Shown here piece after piece: positions 36,198-46,820 of a stretch of DNA of 64,000 nucleotides. The position numbers and the translations under genes were made by a program. The stretch's first letter is position 1; each line of letters starts with the position of its first letter. Origin of the DNA: Liquidambar formosana (taxonomy: Eukaryota > Streptophyta > Magnoliopsida > Saxifragales > Altingiaceae); contig CM077823.1 in the NCBI GenBank assembly GCA_039720395.1, positions 12,790,107 to 12,854,106 on the forward strand, in the 5' to 3' direction. Under the pieces are notes generated by a model, which saw nothing but the letters and a program-made list of their open reading frames with translations, did not search any database and was not told the origin of the DNA.

Positions 36198-38863
36198 TCA
36201 CTCCATAGGTTGCTGGCTTTGAAACTTCCTCCGCAATTTGGCCATGTTAACAGCTACTGTCACATAAATCTTGCCATACATGTTGTTTAAGGAACGGTAA
36301 TAGGCATACCTCCAAGAACGATTAAACAGTAAAGGAGCCCAATCCCCAAAACCCTGTCATAAATCCAAGTCCCATACTGATATAAAAGGATAGTATCTGA
36401 AAACCATCGTCGCCTTCTCCACCAGTGCTGTGTTTTATGTAGTCTCCATCTTGATATGGACACCAATTTGGATCATCTCCTGAGCAATTATTTGTAAGGG
36501 GTTGGCCGCAGAGGTGAGGATTCCCTATGTAAGCTGATTCCTCGAATGTATGGAACTGAGCGCCACGTGGAATTTCTCCTGACAAGTTGTTATGTGACAG
36601 GTTCAAGTAGGAGAGATGAGTTAAATTAGGCATGCTGGTTGGAATCGAGCATGAAAGCCGGTTCCTCGATAAATCAAGAGCTACTAAGAGATTCATAACA
36701 CCAATGTCGCGTGGAATAGTTCCTGTCAGAAGGTTGTTTGATAAATTCAAATACGACAATCCAATGAGGCTCGTGAGTTGTCTAGGGATCTCCCCTGTTA
36801 TCCTATTAGATGACAGGTCCACCCACTTAGATATTAAAGATTGTTTTGGCATGGCCTCTTCCCCCACCAATCTCACCTGCTCATCCCTTGTGTATGCCTT
36901 ATAAGGATCATATAACCAAGACCGGATCGCCTCCTTCTCAGCCAGGACAAGGAAATCCTCTATGCACGGTGGAATTTCTCCTGAAATTCGATTGAAACAA
37001 AGGTCCAAGTACATTATATATTTTAATTGGCACAGCTGCAATGGAATATTTCCTTCAAACTCATTCTGATGTAAGACAAGAATCACCAGATTTTGTAAGC
37101 TTTCTCCAATCCATGCCGGTACCTTTCCAGATAATCTATTCTTCTGAACGTTCATGACGAACAAGCTTGTGCAATTCTTCAAGGGTAAAGGTAGGTCTCC
37201 AGAAATATTATTAGCGTCCAAACAGAGTGTGCTGAGTCGAACTAGATGCCCAATTGAGTTGGGTATGTTTCCAGATAAATCGTCGTCTGCTAAATTTTGT
37301 GCCACCAACTTGCTCCCATATGTCCAACAGTCTGGAATCCATCCAGAAAAAAAATTTGAAGAAAAATCCAGATATTGCATAGAGTTATTTACATCCATCA
37401 TTTCACATATGGAGGAAATAGTTCCGGAAAATGAATTTCTAGCCAGAAGCAGTGATCTCGTGTTGAGGGGAAAACGTGGCAGGGGACCTGTAAAGTAGTC
37501 GTAACCTAAATTTATTGTTGAAAGATTAGTCAACGAGAAATCCGGCACGATCCCAACTAGATCGTTGTATGAAAAGTCCATATACTTTATCCTGGGTGAG
37601 AGATTCCAAAAACAGTCCGGCACCTTATCAGAAATTCCGGTTGCAGAGATATCAATAGACAACAACTTGTTCTGTGTGCAAAGCTACTGTGGAAATCGAG
37701 GCCCAAGTTCGCAATACTGCAGACCTATAATATGAAGTTGGAAAGCAGGATTCCAGTTTGAGTTCACTTTCAATGCCAACAAGTTTGAAGACAATTGTAA
37801 TGCCGCAAGCTGCTAAAGTTCTGTAAATGAGCTTCAGTCATAACACCCTCCAAGGAATTGAAAGCAACTTCCAAAACAACTAATTCTGAAAGTTGTGCAA
37901 GATTTCGTTCTAAAAATCCGCTCGATTGATTGTAGGAAAGCTGCAATTCTCTCAAAGACGAATGCCTTCTAGATGGCTGGTTTTGTTCCCAAATCAAGCC
38001 CAGAGTTGTTGGAATCCCAACTTTGCAATTATTCTCCGACAGATCAAGAACTATTAGAGAAGTCATGTTCCCAAAAGCATCTGGAATTGGACTTCGTAAC
38101 TGATTTCTGTTGAAGTTAAGGGAAACAAGACTATGGCTAATATTGAACAACCAATGAGGCATGGCAGAGTCAAAATGGTTTGAGGAGAGATCAAGAATTT
38201 CAAGAGAAGTGAAATTCACATGAGGCAGAGAGGGAGGAGGATTGTTGAGTTCACAAGCGGATAAACGCAATTCAAGCAGAGAAGGCCGCATATTAACTGC
38301 ATCGAGCCAATCCACAGCATTGCTAAGATCCACACCACCCAAATTAAGGACTTTCAAAGAAGAAAGACCATAAAGCCAGTCAAGGTTGTTTTTACTCGCA
38401 AAGAAGAGCCACTCAAATCAAGAGATTGCAAGTGTGAGAGATTTCCTAAATAATTAGGAATCGTCCCCTTGAAATTGGCATTAGATAGGTTGAGAAATTT
38501 CAAATTACTGAGATTACCAATGAACTCCAGAATTTGGAGTTGTTGGAAATCATTTTGGCTCAAGTCTAGGTGACTCAAATATGGCAAATCAAGCAAGGAC
38601 GGATTTAACTCACCGTGCAAACTCTCAGAAGGATATGGGCTATGTAAATCAAGGGTGATGACATGACCCGTTGTGTTGTTGCATCTGACTCCTCTCCATT
38701 TGCAACAATCCTTTTCAGCTGTCCACGAAGAAAAGCGGTCTGAAGGACTTGTGAAGCCCTGTTTGAACCCAAGAAGAGCTTGCCACTCATTGTCTTTGCA
38801 CTCAACTCTGGAATTGGCTCCGCCCGAACCGTATACGTTGGTTCCCATGCACAGTAACCCCAT
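36198..38863 (-). pseudogene. LRR receptor-like protein pseudogene 3 (near full length)
   Basis: It retains the cap (CKDNEWQALLGFKQGF, then SSWTAEKDCCKWRGVRCN), about 25-30 LRRs with an island near 36,850-36,960, GNPHLCGQPL, an acidic region, a transmembrane segment starting GLGFMTGFWG and a basic tail. The signal peptide is shortened: a stop lies 8 codons before the first usable Met, leaving MGLLCMG. Lesions: a frameshift near 38,395; a frameshift near 37,800; a TAG at 37,684-37,686 where both paralogs have Trp; and a two-base loss near 36,340 inside the transmembrane segment. It may be transcribed but cannot give a full receptor. Long ORFs (36,322-37,665 is 447 codons) suggest recent loss. 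Confidence 0.9.
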
Positions 38864-39093
38864 AAACGTAACTAGAAGTTAAAGAAATCTACTTCCCACG
38901 ATCATCATAATGACAATCACAATCAAGATTGGCAGCACTGAAATAAGGAAGGATCACAATGCAAGGATTTTTAGGATGAGAAGACTCTGGTTATGAAGTA
39001 ATGGACGGGAGGTTCACATTGACTAAGAAGACTCTACTTGTGAGGTAATGGACGGGAGGATCATAATCAATGATCTTTATTCCAGGTTTCTAA

Positions 39094-39773
39094 GGCACTG
39101 TTTGGTTGCGCTTTTTAGAAGATCTTTTTATAAGTACAAAAAAGTTCTTTTCAACTTTTTTGCTTTTTGCTAATAAGTATAAGCAAAAAAATAAAAGCAT
39201 ATTTGGTAAAAATGATTTTTGCTTTTAATTTTTTTAGGAAAAGCAAAAAACATGTTTGGTAACATAATTTTTGCTTTTACCTTCAACTTTCGAATCCAGC
39301 ACCAAACTCTTTGATTCTTAATCAGTGATTACAACAAGAAATAAACCTCAATTCCTAAAAATGTTGCAAAAATAACGCTTTAGGTTAGGGTTGGCCTGAA
39401 AGAAAAATCATGAGAGGAGAGAGGAGAGAGGAGAGAGGAGAGTGGAAAGAGATGAGAGATGGAGAGGGGATAAAGAATTCCTACCTTGGTTGTGGGAGAT
39501 ATAGCGAAGTTGTTGCTCACACCGTCAGAGCAGATTATAGCATCATGCGTTGGGTTGGGAAATGAATCATAATCGAGGGAATGAGCTACTACTGTGCTTA
39601 TTACTTTTTGCTTTTAAAAGTCCTTTATGATTGCTTTTTCCTTATTAGTAATTGTTTTGCTTTTTGCTTTTATTTAAGTACTTATTAAACTGGTAACCAA
39701 AGGGTGCTTTTTACTTTTCTAACTTTTTGCTTCCAAAGGCAAGATCTTTTAATAAGTTCAACCAAACGGTGCC
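39094..39773. mobile_element. PIF/Harbinger-type element, TAA target duplication
   Basis: TIRs ggcactgtttggttg and caaccaaacggtgcc, with TAA directly on both sides (39,091-39,093 and 39,774-39,776). The RLP2 flank has the unoccupied site tttctaagaaact at 30,608-30,620. Length is 680 bp with no transposase. The interior is rich in aagcaaaaa and its complement, and has a GAGAGGA repeat near 39,415-39,445. Confidence 0.88.
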
Positions 39774-39882
39774 TAAGTAAATTCAGAAAAGACTTCTTTA
39801 CTCAATTACTTTAGAAGTAGTTTCTTAATCTAACCATGTACGAGAAAACCAAAATTCCATTTAATTAATGGAAAAGACTCGT

Positions 39883-40166
39883 GGCCTGTGTAGTTGTCCA
39901 ATTCGGAATTAAACAACTCAAAAACTTTTACATAAGATTAAAGGCATCAATCCATCAGCTTGAATTAAAATATTTTAAAATATTGGAGTTATAACTATAG
40001 TTGATGTTTTATAATCAATTCTAAGGAATTCATGAATTGCCACTTTTATTTGTGATGATGACCATCATTTTTTTGAATTTGTTAATCCAAGATGATGGAT
40101 TATGCTTTCAATACTATGTAAAATTTGTTGAATTGTTTATTTTCGAATTGGACAACCAAACTGGCC
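39883..40166. mobile_element. MITE, same family as 40,368-40,669
   Basis: TIRs start ggcctgtgtagttgtccaa and, from the other side, ggccagtttggttgtccaa. The interior shares gatgatgacca and ttatgctttcaatacta-like blocks with the neighbour element. No TAA duplication was seen, so flanking bases may have changed. Confidence 0.7.
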
Positions 40167-40367
40167 ATCAGCAAATGTGGGGAACAAAATAACATTTAAA
40201 TACTGGAATATTATAAAATAAGAAGAAAAATATATAAATTGAGGAGGGCCTTTCAGAACCCTCTGTCTAGTTGGCTCCACACCTAATTTAGCTTTATCAA
40301 CTATCAACCAGTCCCCAAGCAGAGAAAATTGATTTCAAAATAGGAAAATATAAACCACAAACAATAA

Positions 40368-40669
40368 GGGCATGTTTGGTTGTCCAATTCAAAATTAAAC
40401 AAATCAAAAATATTTAGATACAATTGCATGCACAATCCAGCACCTTGAATTAGAATATTTTAAAATGTTGGAGTTATCCTCATATATATAGTTGATGTTG
40501 TAGAATCAATTCTAAGGAATTCATGAAATACCACTATTTTGAATTTCTACTATTTTTTTGTGATGATGACCACCATTAATTTGCTAATTTAACATGATGA
40601 ATTGTGCTTTCAATACTATACAACATTTCTTGAATTGTTTAATTTCGAATTGGACGCTCAAACGGGCTC
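40368..40669. mobile_element. Harbinger-type MITE, TAA target duplication
   Basis: TIRs gggcatgtttggttgtccaa and complement gagcccgtttgagcgtccaa, with TAA on both sides. The RLP2 flank has the empty site acaataatattagg at 30,821. Confidence 0.85.
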
Positions 40670-41619
40670 TAATATTATGAAATTAAATAGAGTGGTCTGC
40701 ACAAAGTTTCATATAGGCCCTTGCATAAAAGGAATGATACATCACACAAAGCACAGTGGGTAAGATGGATGCTTCATTCTCGGCTAAGATGAGTTTTAAA
40801 CCCGCAGATCACCAATTTGGTCATCAAAGGTTTGAGCATAAAGGAATGATGTAGCTTCCGTTAGGGTTCTTCGAAAGAGAAAGAATTGAAATAAGAAAAT
40901 GATATCACGAACCAAAAAAAAAAAAAAAAAAAAAATCAGAGAGAGAAAGAGGCTCTTCAATTTTCTAGACAATTAACTTCATTAAAGAGGTCTAATCCCA
41001 ATTTTTCACAAAAAGATATATTTATAGGCTTAATAATATACTAAAAACACAAACATTTTCTAAATATAACACTATCCTATATGGTAATATATTCACTAAC
41101 CTCTTAAATTTTCAAACCCAAGTTTGGCCGCACTCACTATTTCCATATTTTTGTTGTTTTTGGTTACTTAGGATTGGCCGAATTTCTATGCACAAACACA
41201 ATTGGGCCTAAAGGCCTCATTGGCTGAAGTCATTCACTCAGCCTCTAGTTTTTGTTGGTGGTAAACCATTTATATGATGGCTTAGTCGACGAAAGCCATC
41301 AACTGGATAGGTAGCCTTCAGACTTCGATAATTCAATGAGCAAAAGCCACATGGAAAAAACCAATTCGGCCTCAAGATTTGTTGGCCGAAGTCACTCTTT
41401 GGGTCTAACTATTCTCACGTGAGAACACTAAGAATTACCCATTAGGACTCACGAGTGTTCTTCAAGTGAAAATTTCGCCTAAATGTTAATTGTAATATGA
41501 GCCAACATTGGCTAATCGGTTAAGAAAAAAATTCAATTTGGCTTTGTTGGCCTAAGTTATTGTGTGGCCGAAGTCACTTTTTTGGCTTATAGTTTGTTGA
41601 TGTTCAATCTATATGATGG

Positions 41620-41628
41620 CAAATAATG

Positions 41629-41662
<34 letters not shown>
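41620..41662. repeat. AAT microsatellite
   Basis: About 14 repeats of AAT with one early interruption. An ATT array lies 85 bp further on in the opposite sense. Confidence 0.9.
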
Positions 41663-41664
<2 letters not shown>

Positions 41665-41745
41665 TAAGGCTCTTTAAAAAAAATTTCGGTCATCAAGTCC
41701 TCATTTTCAAAGAGTCGGGGGCCATATTTGCACCCTAAAAATACC

Positions 41746-41746
41746 G

Positions 41747-41784
<38 letters not shown>
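41746..41784. repeat. ATT microsatellite
   Basis: About 13 repeats of ATT. Together with the AAT array at 41,620-41,662 it could form a hairpin with a loop of about 85 bases. Confidence 0.9.
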
Positions 41785-42480
41785 GTGTTGAATTTTGCAG
41801 AACACTTGGCAATTATAAGGAAAATGCAGCACATATGGCATAAGTTCATCTTTGGAGGTAACAAAAAGATATGTGGAGCAACTAGAATGAAGGAGTTAAT
41901 TTTTACAAGTTAGTGGGAGTTACTAGTAGTTTTAGGAAGTTATGGGTAGTTATCTTGTACTTCTATAAATAGTCCTTGAAGCCTTCATTGTAAGCTCCTT
42001 CAATCAATCAAATTATCAATTTCAAACTCCGATCTTTATCTTAGGAGTAGTTGGCCCTTAAGGCAATCTAATTCAAAAATCAAGGAACGTGTGCTCCTTC
42101 TTGGCCAAAGGCATGTGCACACCTTTGTAATTCAAAAGATACATTTGAAATGCTTGCGGATTGCATATTCAAATTGTTGCAATTAGACTTGATCCCGTTT
42201 AATTTTACCATCCGTGGTGAATAGTGGAATCAACCCACATTACTCGTTTGAATGATTAAAAGGTCAAAATTCTTGCATCACACAGCAGCGAATGTGAAGT
42301 CCTCCTCAATGAAGCATTCGAATAATTTGCACAAATCGCCTGAGAAAGGCTGACACGTCCTATACTCCATTTCGACCTCAAAGTGTGAGTGGAAAATGTT
42401 TTTTGGGAAACAGATTCGTCAACGGCAATCGTCGTTATTTTTAGAATCGGTTTGTGGCTTCACAATAGCCAACAACGACA

Positions 42481-42770
42481 AGTTGTTGTTGAATGGGGTC
42501 GTGGTTGAGAGGATTGTCAGATATAAAAACAATGGTGGGCTATGAAGCTAGCCACCCGAAAGGATTAATTAGATCTGGGTTGTGGTCGTCGCCTATCTTT
42601 ACTGACAGAAGTGTAAATAGGTTGGGATTGGGTTTTCTTTCTTTTTATTTGGGGATTGCAGATTTGGAGGTGGTGGAATTGGTGAGTGAGAAAGGATTGA
42701 ATGGAGAGAGGCGACGACCACAAGCCAAAGGCCGTTCCCCTTTTCCATTTCCTTTCCTCCTCCCATTTGT

Positions 42771-42811
<41 letters not shown>

Positions 42812-42949
42812 TGAAGTTGCATGCATGAAAGCTTGCCAGAAAAAAAAAATGGAATTTTCCGTGTAGAGAGGGCTGTCGGAGAAAGAGGAGAATGGTGGTA
42901 GAGAGAGAGAAGGGAAAAGAAATGAAATGATAAAATTATCCATACAGGG
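42481..42949. other. No gene recognised; contains a 39-bp poly-T
   Basis: Open frames at 42,493-42,828 (plus) and 42,565-42,996 (minus) overlap a T run at 42,772-42,810, which gives phenylalanine or lysine strings. The plus-strand frame begins plausibly but shows no family motif. Purine-rich runs (gagagagaga) lie near 42,900. Confidence 0.4.
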
Positions 42950-43628
42950 TAGGGGTGTTCATGGTTTAGGTTAAAATGAGAACTGAATCGAACCAAACTG
43001 GCCGGTTTTGTTTGGTTTTCTTTCCGTAAGTTTGGTTTTGGTTCTAATTTTAGAAAACTGAATTAAATTGGATTGGTTTTGGTTTTCATTTTCAAAAATA
43101 CCAAACCAAACTGAAAAATAAAAAATAAAAAAAAACCAAAAAATGTAATATATATAATTATAATTATATATTATATATTAAAGTTTAGTTTGTAAATTTT
43201 CTATACAAACAAGGGTAAAATAGGTAGTACTGTAGTAGGAATACAAACCTACCGAGTTAATAGTCAAACTAAAGTTTGCTACTTTGCTGTCAGCCTCTCA
43301 CTATCTGCTCCCTGCCTCTCACTCTCTGCTCCCCGCCCCTCACTCTCTATTTCTATTTTGATACAACGTTTAATGGTTTTTTTTAAGTTGCTAATGTAAT
43401 ATTTTTACTAAAACTGTTTTTATTTGGAGTTTGGATATATTGTTATTTTTCCTATTTTGTTAGGGGTAAACAATTATCCATGATGATTTGTTGTTAGGTT
43501 AAAACCGAAACCAAATCGAACCAAACCAAACTGAAATTTTTTGGTTTGATTTGGTTTTGTTTTTTTATAGTATGGTTTGGTTTGAAATCTACCTTCAAAC
43601 AAATGAAACCAAACCTTGAACACCCCTA
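42950..43628. mobile_element. Non-autonomous DNA transposon (AGGGGTGTTCA ends)
   Basis: The ends are taggggtgttcatggttt and complement taggggtgttcaaggttt. The subterminal part repeats tttggttttggtt-like motifs in both orientations. Such ends occur in hAT-like MITEs, but I found no clean 8-bp duplication. No transposase is encoded. It lies 39 bp from the Sirevirus-like insertion. Confidence 0.7.
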
Positions 43629-43667
43629 TTAAAGGGTGTGGATTAGCAAAAAATTGTGTGAAAATAT

Positions 43668-44954
43668 TGTTGTCCCAAGTAAACAACCCTAGAGGGGGGG
43701 GGGGTGAATAGGGTTATTGGCCAATTAAAAAATATGATAGCAAGCTAAAATCAGTTTATGGCAAATAGAGATATTCTCAATGATAAACAGTAAAGAGAAT
43801 AAGAGAAAGAGAATGCAAACACAAGTTTTAACGAGGTTCAGCCTTCCCGCCTACGTCCTCGCCTCAAGAGCTCGCTTGAGGATTCACCAATCCACTATTC
43901 ACTCTCCTTCAAGGTGGAGCAGCAAACCTTTACAACTCAAGTGCTTTCAACCAACACTTGTTCAGCCACACTTCCTCAAGTGCAAAGAATGGGGTTATCA
44001 CCAACCCTTGATTACAAATTTGTAGAGATGAAATATGTGTACAAAGAAACTCTCTTTAAGAGTGAATAACACAGAGATTAAAGCTCAGCTCTCTTCTAAT
44101 TGATTTGCTCAATGAATGCTCTTAATGAATTTAGGGCTAGAAGAATGAAAACAATGAATTCTCTTGTATTGATGCTCATAAATGCATTTGAATCATTGTT
44201 TATATAGGCATTAGGCATAATATGACCGTTTGGTGCAATAAATGCCGGGAAAGAGCCGTTTGGTGGCATTTAATGCCTCAACAACCTTTCAAAAACTAGC
44301 CGTTGGAGTTCTGAGATCGCACAATCAGTCGACTGAATACTCAATTCAGTCCACTGATTTGCTAAATCAGTCGACTGAATTGGGAATTCAGTGGACTGAT
44401 TTGAGCAGAATCAAAAGACAAGAGCAGAGGACCTCTTCTGCTTAAATGAGTCGACTGATTCAAGAATGAGTCGACTGATTTGGGCAGAAATGAACTTATA
44501 ATGATTATATCACAAGTTTAAATCGATCAAGTTCATTTGTATCAACTTATGCCTTGTTCAAGTGATGAATTAAGTTTACCCAAGGATCCTAAGGTCCATC
44601 TAGGTCAAGGGAGCGATCATTTTGAGCAATCAAGTACATCAAAAACCTAATAACCTCACTCATAGCTATTTAAGTATCTTCATTGACGATGCTAGCTTGG
44701 TCTTGAGTGATCGTAGGTCTTTTGCATGCTTTCTATGCTCGTATGCTTTTGTGCTTGATTATCCTTGATATCATAAGCATGTATGCTTTGAGTTCCATGA
44801 TATTCATATATCTTTATGCTTCTTTTGGATCCATATGCTCGAGTACCTAGCTTTGATTATAATCTTGACAAATAAACCATTAGTACTTACATCGATCCTT
44901 TGTTATTATCAAAATCTCGGATATGCCCTTGGTTATATAACCTTGGGGCCAACA
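43668..44954 (-). repeat. 3' LTR of the Sirevirus-like element
   Basis: 1,287 bp, with a G run of 12 near 43,694. Small open frames here (43,780-44,025; 44,242-44,445) recur identically in the other LTR and are not genes. Confidence 0.95.
44326..44478. repeat. Palindrome array in the 3' LTR
   Basis: Four copies of cagtcgactga-type 11-mers at 44,326, 44,347, 44,368 and 44,389 are exactly 21 bp apart. Two gagtcgactga copies follow at 44,448 and 44,468, 20 bp apart. Confidence 0.9.
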
Positions 44955-44968
44955 ATCTCCCCCTTTTT
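44955..44968 (-). other. Polypurine tract next to the 3' LTR
   Basis: On the minus strand AAAAAGGGGGAGAT abuts TGTTGG. A second close copy (ACAAAAGGGGGAGAT, preceded by the same TGATGAC context) lies at 45,260-45,277, and a shorter one (GAGGGGGAGC) at about 45,034-45,043. Confidence 0.8.
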
Positions 44969-45288
44969 GATGATGACAAACTATTGATGTATATGGCAGG
45001 TAGGGAAATAAAGCACATGATATATATGGAGCAAGCTCCCCCTCACAATATGCATAGTTGAAATGCAAGAAATAAGCAATGAGCACAAAGCATTGTAAAG
45101 CAAATAAACTGAATATAATCAACTGTGGAGGTAGTTGTGGAGGTAGTTTAAATACATAACCACAAAGTTATAAGTTAACAGTTATAGATAACTAGGAATG
45201 TGTCAAGTCATTGTGTGTTCAAAATAAGTTAGATGTTCAAGATACATCAATCAAAAAATATCTCCCCCTTTTGTCATCAGACAAAAAG

Positions 45289-46713
45289 CTAGGGGTCCAA
45301 GTCAATATGCTCGGGAAGACCAGGTGCGTCCGCATCTTCAGGGGCAGGAGGTGGTGGTGGAGGCGGTGGTGCATTGCGACGGGCATATCGCTCAATGGCT
45401 GTCAATGAGTTACGCACAGTGCGTATATCAGTCTCTGTCCTGGCAAGACGCTGGTCCACCTGAGTCGTAAAGATATCACCATAACGCTTCAAGGTGTCCA
45501 TATCATTCTCGATTTGTGTCTGACGGTTCTCAAGAGCCAAGAGACGAGTGCCAATGCCATCCATGGAGACCTGCAGACCCTGTATAGCTGTCAAAATGGT
45601 CTGAACACCAGCAGGAGGGATGGGTGGCTGCTGTGGAGGCTCAAAGGGAGGAGGCTCGAACGCAGGAGGGGGCTGTGGAGGCTCAACATCCATGCCATGC
45701 TCACCAGGCTCCTCATGTGGCTGCTGCTCTTCTTCACCAGGAGGAACAGGGTCATCAGCCTCCTGTTCTTCATCGGTCACCTCATCCGGATCATCTTTCG
45801 GTACCCAATCCCTGGAAGTAAACTTGTAGTGCATTTGTTTAAGGGTCATGTCGGAATAGGTGTTGGTGTGAGAGATGGCGACTACGGCTTCCTCATCAAG
45901 AGGTATATGGAAATGTTCAAAAACACAAGTCAAGGCAAAGCCGTAGGGGAGACTAGCCACTTTCTTCTTTTGGCAATCGACAATATGATTGGAAATGATA
46001 AAAGGCAAGTCAATGGGAATGGTATTCATGATGCACCAAATAAGAAAAATATCGAAATATGAGACATGGTCACGTCCGCCACCCCGTGGAAGGATGTTAT
46101 ACGTAATCATGTGATGAATCAAACGAGCATTGAGAGTTAGTTCTTTGGCTTTGGGTTTAAAACGGTTTACAATATCATTCCGCCCACAGATCTGATTAAG
46201 GGCTTGGATAGGATCATACCCTTGAAAGTGAGTCCATTCGTTGGTCACAAGGATTTGATGTTGACCACGAGGGATATGAAAGATTTGGGCAAGAAGGTTT
46301 TGATCCATAGATATGATTCTACCACCAACTTGAGACCAAAGGATGTGATTATTAATATAGTCAAGATTGGTGTAAAAGATGCGCACAAGATAAGTATACA
46401 TGGGTTTTTTCAGAAAAATGAATGAATCCCAACCCAAAAGACGGAAATAATTTGCAATGAGAACGAAATGCTCTTCAAAGAAATCCAAAGGGGCATATTT
46501 ACCGAAGACGACGGTGCGACGACTGAAGTCCTCATCAAACTTGCGCTGTGCATCGAGAGAGACAAACTCTCCGCCTTCCTCTTCGTCGGGTTGTTGTTCA
46601 ACGGGTGGTTGCACCGGCGGTGGAGGAGGATTTGGAACCCTGGGTCGTAAGTTTCGCGATGAACCTTCACCGGTGTGAGGGCGTTTGGCTGGATTCTTCG
46701 TCTTGGGAGCCAT
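45289..46713 (-). CDS. Third ORF of the Sirevirus-like element, 474 residues
   Basis: An uninterrupted sense ORF between pol and the 3' LTR. It starts MAPKTKNPAKRPHTGEGSS (basic), then a proline-rich run and an acidic patch. A central globular domain of about 200 residues (YTYLVRIFYTNLDYIN, then GGRIISMDQNLLAQIFHIP) resembles the putative plant transposon protein family (Pfam Transposase_32 type), known from ORFs inside plant retroelements. There follows a DPDEVTDEEQE acidic part, a long proline-rich linker and a coiled-coil-like C-terminus (ALENRQTQIENDMDTLKRYG). I see no signal peptide or transmembrane helix, so an envelope role is not supported. Function is unknown. A TATA-like box and a palindrome array lie just upstream. 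Confidence 0.8.
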   Translation of the reverse strand: MAPKTKNPAKRPHTGEGSSRNLRPRVPNPPPPPVQPPVEQQPDEEEGGEFVSLDAQRKFDEDFSRRTVVFGKYAPLDFFEEHFVLIANYFRLLGWDSFIFLKKPMYTYLVRIFYTNLDYINNHILWSQVGGRIISMDQNLLAQIFHIPRGQHQILVTNEWTHFQGYDPIQALNQICGRNDIVNRFKPKAKELTLNARLIHHMITYNILPRGGGRDHVSYFDIFLIWCIMNTIPIDLPFIISNHIVDCQKKKVASLPYGFALTCVFEHFHIPLDEEAVVAISHTNTYSDMTLKQMHYKFTSRDWVPKDDPDEVTDEEQEADDPVPPGEEEQQPHEEPGEHGMDVEPPQPPPAFEPPPFEPPQQPPIPPAGVQTILTAIQGLQVSMDGIGTRLLALENRQTQIENDMDTLKRYGDIFTTQVDQRLARTETDIRTVRNSLTAIERYARRNAPPPPPPPPAPEDADAPGLPEHIDLDP

Positions 46714-46800
46714 TGTTGAGAGAGTTTTGGAGGTTAGAGAGAGAGAGAAGTGAAAACGTCGCGGGAATGGGTGTGATTTGAAATGAAAAGCCGCGTGTTA

Positions 46801-46808
46801 TATTTATA
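46801..46808 (-). promoter_or_regulatory. TATA-like box upstream of the third ORF
   Basis: Minus strand TATAAATA, about 90 bp before the ATG at 46,713. It follows the palindrome array directly in the sense direction, as does the TATA box in the LTR. Confidence 0.55.
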
Positions 46809-46820
46809 GAATCGCAGATT

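Larger units (their letters stand above)
38890..40975. repeat. Upstream flank of RLP3, paralogous to the RLP2 flank, with MITE insertions
   Basis: Shares blocks with 30,472-31,045 (see that entry). The extra length comes from three inserted elements and a short local duplication of the gaagactct/taatggacggga phrase near 38,975-39,060. Confidence 0.85.
40976..42480. repeat. Probable retrotransposon remnant, no coding sequence
   Basis: The stretch repeats the phrase ggccgaagtca or close forms (41,235, 41,393, 41,567) and has a possible LTR-like end region near 42,000-42,290 (tcaatcaatcaaattatcaa). No open frame of interest and no matching second LTR was found. It starts where RLP flank similarity ends. 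An A-run lies at about 40,914-40,936, just before it. Confidence 0.4.

Noticed and set aside
36198..38863. RLP3 as an intact gene with introns over the breaks
   Set aside because: The breaks lie inside LRR repeats that continue directly in another frame, without GT-AG pairs, and the family is usually intron-poor.
42565..42996. Overlapping ORFs of 111-143 codons on both strands
   Set aside because: Carried by a 39-bp poly-T that gives poly-lysine or poly-phenylalanine; the rest is low complexity.
43780..44445. Small ORFs of 81 and 67 codons repeated at 52,233-52,898
   Set aside because: They lie within the two LTRs and repeat for that reason; codon pattern and content do not suggest protein.
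45514..46062. Plus-strand ORF of 182 codons
   Set aside because: Antisense shadow of the third ORF of the Sirevirus-like element.
45289..46713. Envelope-like protein for the third ORF
   Set aside because: No signal peptide, membrane helix or furin-like site is visible; the core fits the plant transposon protein family better.
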